Positions 42,283 through 50,042 of a DNA stretch of 64,000 nt are shown piece by piece (the stretch's first letter is position 1; each line of letters begins with the position of its first letter). The position numbers and the translations under genes are program-made. The stretch lies in assembly GCA_016840125.1 (NCBI GenBank), contig JAEOSY010000385.1, positions 1-64,000 on the forward strand, written 5' to 3'. The notes below the pieces were generated by a model. The model made no database searches. It was given only the letters and a program-made list of their open reading frames with translations, and was not told where the DNA came from. Origin of the DNA: Candidatus Helarchaeota archaeon (GTDB lineage: Archaea; Asgardarchaeota; Lokiarchaeia; Helarchaeales; HEL-GB-A).

Positions 42283-44130
42283 TTAACTAGCAGTCTCCTC
42301 TTCTATCCCGAGGGATTTAAGTGTATCCAGGATAGGTTTTCCAGTATCATCCCATCCACGTTTTTCGTAATATTCTTTGAGGAGTTGTGTAAGATCACTC
42401 GTTTCACCCTTGTGTGGACCATCAGGTAATGGCTTTTTTAATCTAATTGGGAGGGTATCCGCACTCCCAGTCATACCACTTTTTAAGTTAAAAAGCCTTT
42501 CAAGATTATAAATGCGAGTTCCTATCTGCAAAAATTCCTCGCTCGTGTATTCTTCACCAGTATCAGCATTAGTCAGAGCAACTAAGTCATCAATAGTGAC
42601 ACCGTCCTCCACGATACCCAGAGCGACAAATTTACAGATAAGGAGTGAATCCAGAACTGCAGAGGCATCCTGTAGGAGGATCGTCAAATCTACTTTCCCT
42701 TCTTTTTCCAAGGGATCATGCTTTGTTGGGGTAGTACCCAGAACTTCAGGAGCAATTAAATAGGCCTTTAAATGATCACCCCCTCGTGTGGAGGTAACAT
42801 AGCTTAACGCCTGACCCCGCAATCCCCGTGGATCGTAGGCAGGGAGACCCATTTTTTTAACAGTTATAGCACCTTCCAAATAATTCCATTTTTCAGCTAG
42901 CGCTTGAACTCCTAAATTAAGGTCCTTACCCACTTTTTTATTTTTACCCATTAGCTTTAGAACCTCGAGCAGTGCATCTCCATTACCAAATCCTAAAATA
43001 CCGCTTTTTAATTTAATAGGGGCCACTTTTTCAGAATATTCCATGGCAAAGGAAATAACATTCCCAGCAGATATAGTATCGATCCCATACTCATTACACA
43101 ACTCATTCGCTTGAGTTACAACCTTGAAATCAGTTATCCCACAATTACTACCTAATGAAAAGAGTGATTCATACTCAGGGACAACCATTCGATTGTTATT
43201 AATCGTCGTGTATTTACCACATTTCATGATATTGCAATAATCGGAACATCCAAAGGTTTTCCAATCAAATTTTTGCTTGATATTGTCCACATAGAGGTTC
43301 TCAACATTCTCCAATGCACAAGTCTGAAAATTTTTTCCAGGTAACAAACCTAATTCGCTAATAATTGAAACAAGAACAGCTGTCCCACTTTCGTTTAATG
43401 CTGTTCCCGTGACAGATGCTTCAGACAGTTTTTTTGCAACATTCTCATTTATAGCATTGAAATCGATCTCATTAGAGATGGGAATATCCTTGGTTCCCTG
43501 AACGACTATTGCTTTCAGCTTTTTACTCCCCATCACGGCTCCAAAACCGCAACGTCCAAACGCTCGATGTTTTTCAGCCATAATGCATGCGATCGGAGAT
43601 AAGTTCTCACCTAAAGGTCCGATCAATACAGTTCTCGTATAACCTTTTCCACTTTCTCTATCTTTAATTCGACCATGCTCTGTTATGATCCACTCTAACG
43701 TATCAGTAGTTCTTTTCTTCCAAATCTTTTTAGCGGATTTAATTTCGACTTGATCATCACTTATAAAACTGTAAACTGGTTTCTTCGATCTCCCCTCAAT
43801 TATGAGCATATCGTAGCCAGCCATCTTTAATTCAGGACCCCATTCAGATCCCGAATGAGCATCACCAAAGATTCCAGTTAGTGGGGATTTGGATGCAACT
43901 ACAGCCCTTCCAGACGACTCGACAGGAGTACCTGTCAGAGGTCCTGTCGCAAAAATCAATTTGTTTTCAGGACCCAACGGATCAACGTCGGGAGATACTT
44001 CGTCCCATAAATATTTTATAGCGAATCCTGAACCTCCTAGAAAATTCCGTCGCATTTCCTTAGAAATTGCCTCGACGTCTATTTTGGAGGTTTTTAAATT
44101 TATTCTAAGTAATTTTCCAGTATAACCCAT
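42283..44130 (-). CDS. Aldehyde:ferredoxin oxidoreductase family protein 2
   Basis: A 615-residue paralogue of AOR 1. Landmarks are GGSGFAIKYLW, ATGPLTGTPVESSGRAV, GDAHSGSEWGPELKMAGYDMLIIEG, GRCGFGAVMGSKKLKAIVVQG, and LPAYDPRGLRGQALSYVTSTRGG, a pterin-region motif better conserved here than in AOR 1. Cluster cysteines are 295, 299 and 304 (GCSDYCNIMKCGKY) plus one in SLLICKFVAL. The unusual cysteine spacing is identical to AOR 1. It is the first gene of the six-gene operon running to 36659. A TATA-like sequence (forward 44210-44222) lies about 85 nt upstream, which would leave a leader of about 60 nt. Confidence 0.92.
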   Translation of the reverse strand: MGYTGKLLRINLKTSKIDVEAISKEMRRNFLGGSGFAIKYLWDEVSPDVDPLGPENKLIFATGPLTGTPVESSGRAVVASKSPLTGIFGDAHSGSEWGPELKMAGYDMLIIEGRSKKPVYSFISDDQVEIKSAKKIWKKRTTDTLEWIITEHGRIKDRESGKGYTRTVLIGPLGENLSPIACIMAEKHRAFGRCGFGAVMGSKKLKAIVVQGTKDIPISNEIDFNAINENVAKKLSEASVTGTALNESGTAVLVSIISELGLLPGKNFQTCALENVENLYVDNIKQKFDWKTFGCSDYCNIMKCGKYTTINNNRMVVPEYESLFSLGSNCGITDFKVVTQANELCNEYGIDTISAGNVISFAMEYSEKVAPIKLKSGILGFGNGDALLEVLKLMGKNKKVGKDLNLGVQALAEKWNYLEGAITVKKMGLPAYDPRGLRGQALSYVTSTRGGDHLKAYLIAPEVLGTTPTKHDPLEKEGKVDLTILLQDASAVLDSLLICKFVALGIVEDGVTIDDLVALTNADTGEEYTSEEFLQIGTRIYNLERLFNLKSGMTGSADTLPIRLKKPLPDGPHKGETSDLTQLLKEYYEKRGWDDTGKPILDTLKSLGIEEETAS

Positions 44131-44278
44131 TTTTAAGACCTTTTCTATTTTTTACGTTTATCTTCTAAATTCAATAATTTATTGATATAGAGTATCTAAA
44201 CCAGATTGTTTTTATATTTAAAGGTTTCAGCAAAATATGGTGGTTTTAAAGATGGGGAGAACTAAAATCTATTGAGTT

Positions 44279-44447
44279 TCAACTTGGACGTCTCTCCTTA
44301 AACAGCCTCTTTAAGTTAGATATTGAATAGTCGAATCTAATATGATTACCATACTGAAATACACTTTTCACTGATCCAAGTAATTCTGTTAAGGTTTGGA
44401 GGACTTTTTTGGTTCCTTGGGTGAATCGAGTTGCATTTGTAACAAGC
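44279..44447 (-). pseudogene. Out-of-frame continuation of paralogue C (possible lost C-terminal extension)
   Basis: Directly after the stop of paralogue C, another minus-strand frame stays open for about 55 codons (GNELVTNATRFTQGTKK ... ending KERRPS). A shift of reading frame near 44455 would join it to ...GSQTEF of paralogue C and give a basic C-terminal extension of similar length to that of paralogue B after YTEF. This may be a real frameshift mutation, a sequencing error, or chance. The rest of the gap to 44130 holds the AOR operon promoter. Confidence 0.35.
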
Positions 44448-45617
44448 TCATTTCCGAAACTCAGTCTGCGATCCCACACCTGTCGAAATGATGCTGTCTT
44501 TGACATCAACACTTCCTGGCTCAGTGGTGTGGTCAATGTCATAGAAAATCCCCTGAAATGCGTCTTCCAGTGTCATATCGATGTCTTCTAAGGTGAGAAA
44601 ATTCCCAGGAGGGTAGTTCCATTCAAAGCTTTCTGAATTCTCGTAGAGTTTATCATCACGATAGTTGGGAAGCTCACAGCCAAGTGTTTGGATTGGCCAA
44701 GGAACGCCGGTTTCTTCCCATGTGCGGACAAAAATGGTGTTCCAATCTTCCGGAAGTTCTGTTTTAAAGAAGTCCTGAGCAAATTCTTCAAGAAACGCAG
44801 TCAAAAACTTATGGTTACTATTCAATCCATTACCTCTTAAGATGAAGAAGTTTCGTTTCATAAAGGAGATCATTTCGATCGTTTGAGGCATGGGAATGTA
44901 AGTAAAACCGACATCAGGCATGCCATATACTCGTTTAGCTGCTAGCATATCGTAAATCTTTCCGAATCCTTCATAATTAGACATTTCATAGGCTAGATGG
45001 ACCATCGTGCCGTAGCCAATTCCAATTTGGTAAGTTGAGTTGGTCCATTGGGGGGATCGTTCATTCCGAATATCGAGTAAGATATCACGTACTTTCCAAC
45101 CCGCGTTTTCCAGCCCTTTAAACTTCTTGGGAAGATCCCTTAATTTAATACCGTGCTTATGATGTCGTCGGTCTAGGATGTCGTAATCTTCCGGACCAAC
45201 CATCCACCAATCAACGGGAATCCCATCCTCCAAGTGTCCATTTAAAATGAAAGAGGTCTCCATCGTATCATCGCGAATCCCGCAGTAAGAAACATCTACG
45301 GATTCCCCATAGAGGAGTTTCATCGACCCTTGTTGGAGATCAGCTCGAATAAAGCCGCCTGGGGGAAAAAGGGTGAACGCTATGGTCTTTTCTGGATTGT
45401 TTATTTTTCCTTTAAGAACATCCTGTGCAGTACTAATTGCTTCGTTCAACCGGTACTTAAATACTTCATATCCCAGAAAATCTGTGCCAGTCTGGAATCC
45501 TCGTGCTATATGATCCCAGCCATAGTGCCGGAACATGATCCAGAGAGTCCTATTCAATGGAAAATATCGTTTCAACGGTTGATCGTCTGGAATTGAACCA
45601 TAAGTATGTAAAACCAT
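44448..45617 (-). CDS. Paralogue C of the three-member family of unknown function
   Basis: A 389-residue relative of paralogues A and B. It has GSIPDDQPLKRYFPL, RLNEAISTAQDVLKGKI, PPGGFIRADLQQGSMKLLYGES, EDGIPVDWW, DRRHHKHGIKLR, RNERSPQWTNS, SNYEGFG, YPPGN and EDIDMTLEDAFQGI. The C-terminus ends ...SVDVKDSIISTGVGSQTEF with only a few residues beyond; the neighbouring frame suggests a lost extension. It is transcribed toward the AOR operon from an AT-rich region shared with the divergent ADP-ribosylglycohydrolase gene. Function unknown. Confidence 0.8.
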   Translation of the reverse strand: MVLHTYGSIPDDQPLKRYFPLNRTLWIMFRHYGWDHIARGFQTGTDFLGYEVFKYRLNEAISTAQDVLKGKINNPEKTIAFTLFPPGGFIRADLQQGSMKLLYGESVDVSYCGIRDDTMETSFILNGHLEDGIPVDWWMVGPEDYDILDRRHHKHGIKLRDLPKKFKGLENAGWKVRDILLDIRNERSPQWTNSTYQIGIGYGTMVHLAYEMSNYEGFGKIYDMLAAKRVYGMPDVGFTYIPMPQTIEMISFMKRNFFILRGNGLNSNHKFLTAFLEEFAQDFFKTELPEDWNTIFVRTWEETGVPWPIQTLGCELPNYRDDKLYENSESFEWNYPPGNFLTLEDIDMTLEDAFQGIFYDIDHTTEPGSVDVKDSIISTGVGSQTEFRK

Positions 45618-45817
45618 CTCTATTACACGAAGGAAAATATATTTTATTTTATAACTATATATTATTTTTAAATAATAAAATCACTTGAATCGAAAAGTGG
45701 CTCTTAATGTGTATAGATCCAATCCTATGAGAGAAAGTCGGTTAGCGTGGTGAGTACTCTCTCGGTTTCTTGATGATCTATCCTTTAAGTGTCTGCTGGA
45801 ATAAGGATGTGGTTGAA

Positions 45818-46897
45818 ATGGAAATTTCAAAGGCGAAATATTACGATAAAGTGTATGGTGGCTGGTTAGGACGAGTGATTGGGAGCCATTTAGGAGCCCC
45901 ACTGGAGTTACGCCCCTATTTTTATATCCAGAGGAAGTATGCGGGACTTGACAATTATATCAAGAAGATCACAGGTAATGAAGTGAATGATGATGAATTA
46001 TACGAAATTGTGGCGTTATTAACATTAGAACAGCATGGCATTGATTTCACAGTAAACCAATTAGCCGAAGATTGGAAAAATCGCCTCTGGAAGATGAATT
46101 TTACCGCGGAAAAGGCAGCTTTAAAGAATTTAAGACAGGGAATACTGCCACCCCAATCAGGAATTCAAAATAATCCCTATTATGACTTTATAGGAGCCCA
46201 AATGCGAGCCGAAATCTGGGGTTTAATCAGTCCCGGGTGCCCGGAGGAAGCGGCGGAATATGCAAGATTGGATGCCAGTATCAGTCACGCAGGAGAGGGG
46301 ATATATGGGGAGATATTTGTCGCTTGTTTAACGGCACTCTCATTCTTCAAACAGAATCCTAGGGAATTAATCCAAGAAGTCCTCCAGCGCTTCATCCCTG
46401 CAGAGAGTTTGTATTATTCGATTGTTGAGAAATGTCTTGCTTGGGCGGATTCACTTCCTGATTTTAAAATGGCACGTAAAGAATTGATGAAAACGTGGAA
46501 AAGAATACGGAAGCAACTCTGGAAGCAGTCACGGAGTGTGAAACGCAAAATCATACTGAGAGCGCCGAAAATTCATGAAGTTCATGTTCTCCCTAATGCT
46601 GGAATTATCACATTAGGGTTATTGTATGGGCAAGGAGATTTTGAAAAAACTTTATGCACTACTGCCTTATTCGGATATGACACAGATTGTAATGTGGGGA
46701 ATGTGGGTACAATTCTGGGAGTGCAGTATGGGGCAGATCGAATTCCAGCGAAATGGAAGGATCCAGTTCGTGATACCTTCAAAACTTTTGTGAAGGGCTT
46801 TGAGGAAACTCGGATTTCAAAAATCGCAGAACGAATCTGTCAAGTTGGAAAGGCGGTTATCAAATCTAAATGTCAAAATATCCAACTAGGGGATTAA
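45818..46897 (+). CDS. ADP-ribosylglycohydrolase-like protein
   Basis: About 359 residues from ATG 45818 (in-frame codons upstream to 45770 are not family-like). The beginning KVYGGWLGRVIGSHLGAPLE and the metal-site motif NDDELYEIVALL (about residues 57-68), then ISHAGEGIYGEIFVACLTAL and GYDTDCNVGNVGTILG, are those of the DraG/ARH family, in which the two Asp-rich motifs bind two magnesium ions and cleave ADP-ribose from protein or small molecules. An insert between residues 220 and 260 is Lys/Arg-rich. No ADP-ribosyltransferase is seen nearby, so the target is unknown. Confidence 0.9.
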   Translation: MEISKAKYYDKVYGGWLGRVIGSHLGAPLELRPYFYIQRKYAGLDNYIKKITGNEVNDDELYEIVALLTLEQHGIDFTVNQLAEDWKNRLWKMNFTAEKAALKNLRQGILPPQSGIQNNPYYDFIGAQMRAEIWGLISPGCPEEAAEYARLDASISHAGEGIYGEIFVACLTALSFFKQNPRELIQEVLQRFIPAESLYYSIVEKCLAWADSLPDFKMARKELMKTWKRIRKQLWKQSRSVKRKIILRAPKIHEVHVLPNAGIITLGLLYGQGDFEKTLCTTALFGYDTDCNVGNVGTILGVQYGADRIPAKWKDPVRDTFKTFVKGFEETRISKIAERICQVGKAVIKSKCQNIQLGD

Positions 46898-46967
46898 GGA
46901 GTCTTTATCATAAAGTTTATGTGAGATATTTTAAATACTATATGTAATTATTAAAAGAAAGTGATGA

Positions 46968-47390
46968 ATGAACATGCCAAAATTTGAATGGGACTCGGAT
47001 TCTGGGGAGCCCACAGAGCCAACAACCCACCCTGGACATTTTTGGGAAGAAGTGGAGCCAAGCGAAGACCATGATCCCGTTCGATTTTACGTTGATTCGG
47101 GAATAAAAGGACTCAAACGGCGACTTGATAGGGGAGACCCAATCGGGGATGTCCTAGCAAAAATGTTTAAGGATAAAAGAGGGGCAGTACTGACAGGAAA
47201 GATTGCTCAAAGAGATGTGGACCATTTTTTTGGGGAGTTTAGAAAAGCAATTTCAGCAAAACTAAAACGTATGATGCCAGCAGAAAGGTCGGGGGAGAAG
47301 AGGAGAAGGGCAGAAGATGAGATTGTAACGACTATCAGAAATAGTTGGGAAGAGTACAAGCGAAAATATAAGTTAAAATTAAAAGATTAA
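46968..47390 (+). CDS. Small charged hypothetical protein
   Basis: A 140-residue protein I cannot assign. The N-terminal 40 residues are acidic and proline-rich (WDSDSGEPTEPTTHPGHFWEE); the rest is a basic helical region (GIKGLKRRLDRGDPIGDVLAKMFKDKRGAVLTGK and KLKRMMPAERSGEKRRR). A GTGAT-like sequence precedes the ATG, and a TATA-like ATTTTAAATA lies about 40 nt upstream. A T-rich terminator follows. It looks like a small nucleic-acid- or protein-binding protein, but this is only an impression. Confidence 0.6.
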   Translation: MNMPKFEWDSDSGEPTEPTTHPGHFWEEVEPSEDHDPVRFYVDSGIKGLKRRLDRGDPIGDVLAKMFKDKRGAVLTGKIAQRDVDHFFGEFRKAISAKLKRMMPAERSGEKRRRAEDEIVTTIRNSWEEYKRKYKLKLKD

Positions 47391-47406
47391 TCTTTTTTCT
47401 TTTTTT
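47391..47406 (+). terminator. T-rich terminator
   Basis: Two runs of T (6 and 7) broken by one C directly after the small protein gene and before nagB. Confidence 0.5.
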
Positions 47407-47427
47407 AGAGCAAGAAAAGCGATTAGT

Positions 47428-48174
47428 ATGTTGAAGATTCAAATTAGTTCTACAAAAGTAGAAACAGGGCATCTAGCTGCAAAAAAGGCAGTAGAAATTT
47501 TACGCAAGGCTTTGGTTTCGAAGCCGAAAGTGCGATTTATCGCAGCTACTGGAGCATCTCAGTTTGAATTTCTCGATTTTCTTTGTAAATCTGAGGGAAT
47601 CGGGTGGAACCGGACTGAAATGTTCCATCTAGATGAATATGTAGGACTACCAATTACCCATCCTGCTAGTTTTAGAAAATATCTGACAGAACGTCTGGTT
47701 GAAAAAGTAAATCCAGGAGTAGTGAATTTCATCAAGGGAGATGCACCAGATCCAGCGGCTGAATGTATACGAATTAATGAATTAATCGCAAGTAACCCGA
47801 TAGATGTGGCTTTTATAGGGATTGGGGAAAATGGACATATTGCTTTCAATGATCCCCCAGCAGATTTTGAGATCGAACATCCATATATTATAGCAGATTT
47901 GGATGAGAAGTGCCGAATGCAGCAGGTGGGGGAGGGTTGGTTCAAATCAATTGAGGAAGTTCCTAAACGAGCCATTTCGATGTCTGTCAAACAAATTTTG
48001 AAGTCAGAACTGATCATTTGCATATGCCCTGAGAAACGAAAAGCAGAAGCTGTACGAGATTGTCTCTCGAAAAATGCACCAATCACGCCTCTGCACCCTG
48101 CCTCTATACTCAAGCAACATGAGAATACATATATTTTTTTAGATGAACAATCTGCTTCTCTGTTAGAACAGTAG
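47428..48174 (+). CDS. nagB: Glucosamine-6-phosphate deaminase
   Basis: A 248-residue enzyme converting glucosamine 6-phosphate to fructose 6-phosphate and ammonia. Motifs are FIAATGASQFEFLDFL, FHLDEYVGLPITHPASF (Asp of HLDEYVG being the usual catalytic acid) and FIGIGENGHIAFNDPPA, where the His of GENGHIAFN opens the ring. Length is close to the 240-266 usual for NagB. It is 9 bp from nagA; the two make a GlcNAc-6-phosphate degradation operon. Confidence 0.93.
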   Translation: MLKIQISSTKVETGHLAAKKAVEILRKALVSKPKVRFIAATGASQFEFLDFLCKSEGIGWNRTEMFHLDEYVGLPITHPASFRKYLTERLVEKVNPGVVNFIKGDAPDPAAECIRINELIASNPIDVAFIGIGENGHIAFNDPPADFEIEHPYIIADLDEKCRMQQVGEGWFKSIEEVPKRAISMSVKQILKSELIICICPEKRKAEAVRDCLSKNAPITPLHPASILKQHENTYIFLDEQSASLLEQ

Positions 48175-48183
48175 GGGAGAAAA

Positions 48184-49164
48184 ATGATACCAGGATTTGT
48201 CGATCTCCAAGTAAATGGGTATAAGGGGGTAGATTTTTCCGCACCCAATTTGACTTTAAAGGCCATCAATTTGGTTAGTGATCAATTGTTAGCTCAGGGG
48301 ACGATTGGATATTGCCCTACACTTATTTCTTCGCCCTTGGAGATCTATGAGCGCAATCTTCCGCTAATAGCGGAAGCGATGGAATCAAAACAAGGAGCGC
48401 AAATTTTGGGAATTCATCTAGAGGGCCCTTTCCTCAACCCAAAATATGGTCCTAGGGGAATCCATCCCGAAAACCAGATTATTTCACCTTCAATTCAACT
48501 CTTTGAGCAATTCCGAACGTGGTCAAAGGATAAAATTACTCTCTTTACACTCGCCCCAGAACGAGAGGGGGCTTTGGATTTAATTAGGCATATAATAAAC
48601 GAAAGCAAGGTAGTGGTCTCGATTGGACATCTTGATGCAGGTTATAAAGAGATCCAAGAAGCAATTGATGCAGGTGCTCGGGCGGCTACCCATGTTGGAA
48701 ACGGGCTAGCTGATAAGATAGATAGGCATGATAATCCACTGTGGCCCATACTTGCGGATGATCGTCTGATGGGCTTTTTTATCACAGATGGATCACATCT
48801 CCCGAAGGAAATGGTGAAAGTATGCCTTCGGGCGAAAGGGACCTCTAAATTTATTGTAACAAGTGATATGGTACATCTTGCTGGTCTTGAACCAGGGGAG
48901 TATGACTTTCATGGGGTGCCCGTTGTTTTGGAGCACGAAAATTATCTCCATCGTAAAGGGGCAACTCAACATGCAGGCTCTGCTTCAACCATGCTTGAAT
49001 GTATGAACTTTCTAGCTTCACTAAGAGAATTAGATGAAACTGGGCTTTATCAAGTTGGATATGAAAATCCTTTGACGTTAATTAATACCCAAATAGATAA
49101 AGACCGCTTAAAGTTTGCACCAACCCTTCATTTTAATGGAGAACTATTTTCTACTAGAAGATAA
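48184..49164 (+). CDS. nagA: N-acetylglucosamine-6-phosphate deacetylase
   Basis: A 326-residue amidohydrolase. It begins directly with IPGFVDLQVNGYKGVDF, so the small N-terminal beta-domain of longer NagA proteins is absent. Further motifs are GTIGYCPTLISS, ILGIHLEGPFLNPKYGPRGIHP, HLDAG, ATHVGNG and ITDGSHLP, with a final catalytic Asp in VTSDMVHLAG. Metal-binding Glu of LEGPF and His of THVGN are visible. The start has AGGGGAG about 4-6 nt upstream. The usual ending CNPA.LG is missing, so the C-terminus is shortened. It acts before NagB. Confidence 0.9.
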   Translation: MIPGFVDLQVNGYKGVDFSAPNLTLKAINLVSDQLLAQGTIGYCPTLISSPLEIYERNLPLIAEAMESKQGAQILGIHLEGPFLNPKYGPRGIHPENQIISPSIQLFEQFRTWSKDKITLFTLAPEREGALDLIRHIINESKVVVSIGHLDAGYKEIQEAIDAGARAATHVGNGLADKIDRHDNPLWPILADDRLMGFFITDGSHLPKEMVKVCLRAKGTSKFIVTSDMVHLAGLEPGEYDFHGVPVVLEHENYLHRKGATQHAGSASTMLECMNFLASLRELDETGLYQVGYENPLTLINTQIDKDRLKFAPTLHFNGELFSTRR

Positions 49165-49209
49165 AAGTTTAAATTCCTAAATTTTATGGATACTTTAAGG
49201 TGAAATTAA

Positions 49210-49986
49210 GTGCCATTAGATGAAATTGTGATAACCAAAGCAATAATTGAAACGTATGCAAAAGAATTACTGGAAAATACGGAATTAGACGTAGCGATAG
49301 CCGGGGCGGGTCCTGCAGGGATGGTTGCCGCAAAATATCTAGCAGATCACGGAAAGAAAGTGGCAATTTTTGAACGGAAGCTCAGTATTGGGGGCGGAAT
49401 GTTCGGTGGTGGGATGATGTTCAATATTATCGTTGTCCAACCTGAGGGGAAAGCCATCTTAGATGATTTTAAAATAAAAAACTCAACGTATCAAGAAGGG
49501 TACTATATCGCTGATTCGGTTGAGGCAGCAACCAAGTTAGCCGCAGGTGCCATCGATGCGGGTGCTAAGATCTTTAATTTGATCTCGGTAGAGGATTTAA
49601 TGTATCGCGAGAATCGTATTACAGGAGTAGTAATTAATTGGTCTGCTGTAGAAATGGCAAAACTGCACGTCGATCCTATGACAATACGGGCTAAAATAAC
49701 GGTTGATGCGACGGGACATGATTGTAGTCTCTGCCGTACTGCTGAACGGAAAATGGGGATAAAATTAGCGACGGAAACGGGAGGAATTGTCGGTGAGAAA
49801 TCGATGTGGGCAGAAATCGGTGAAAAAATTTTGATTGATACTACAAAAGAAGTCTATCCGGGATTGCTTGTGGCAGGAATGGCGGCAAATGCAGTATCAG
49901 GTGGACCACGGATGGGACCGATCTTCGGTGGGATGCTCGTCAGTGGAAAGAAAGCCGCTGAAATTATCCTTGAAAAATTGAAATGA
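49210..49986 (+). CDS. thi4: Thiazole synthase Thi4, archaeal His type
   Basis: A 258-residue FAD/NAD-fold protein that makes the thiazole of thiamine from NAD and glycine. Motifs are VAIAGAGPAGMVAAKYLA, FERKLSIGGGMFGGG, YYIADSVEAATKLA, GHDCSLCRTA and GLLVAGMAANAVSGGPRMGPIFGGMLVSG. At the position of the suicidal cysteine of the yeast enzyme this protein has histidine (KLHVDPMT), as in methanogens, where free sulfide is the sulfur source. It starts at GTG with GGTGA (49199-49203) 6 nt upstream. A ThiN-domain protein is encoded at 52.1 kb. Confidence 0.93.
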   Translation: MPLDEIVITKAIIETYAKELLENTELDVAIAGAGPAGMVAAKYLADHGKKVAIFERKLSIGGGMFGGGMMFNIIVVQPEGKAILDDFKIKNSTYQEGYYIADSVEAATKLAAGAIDAGAKIFNLISVEDLMYRENRITGVVINWSAVEMAKLHVDPMTIRAKITVDATGHDCSLCRTAERKMGIKLATETGGIVGEKSMWAEIGEKILIDTTKEVYPGLLVAGMAANAVSGGPRMGPIFGGMLVSGKKAAEIILEKLK

Positions 49987-50009
49987 GTACACATCCAGAT
50001 AGATTTATT

Positions 50010-50020
50010 AGTTATAAATC
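50010..50020 (+). promoter_or_regulatory. TATA box of the C13 peptidase gene
   Basis: AGTTATAAATC centred about 28 nt before ATG 50043. There is no Shine-Dalgarno sequence, so a leaderless transcript is likely. Confidence 0.5.
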
Positions 50021-50042
50021 AGTTGAATATTAATTGTATACA

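Noticed and set aside
45655..45680. AT-rich inverted repeat TTATTTTTAAATAATAA
   Set aside because: Such symmetry is expected in AT-rich promoter DNA; no second copy was seen.
49165..49209. TPP riboswitch before thi4
   Set aside because: The gap is only 45 bp and none of the conserved TPP-riboswitch sequence is present.
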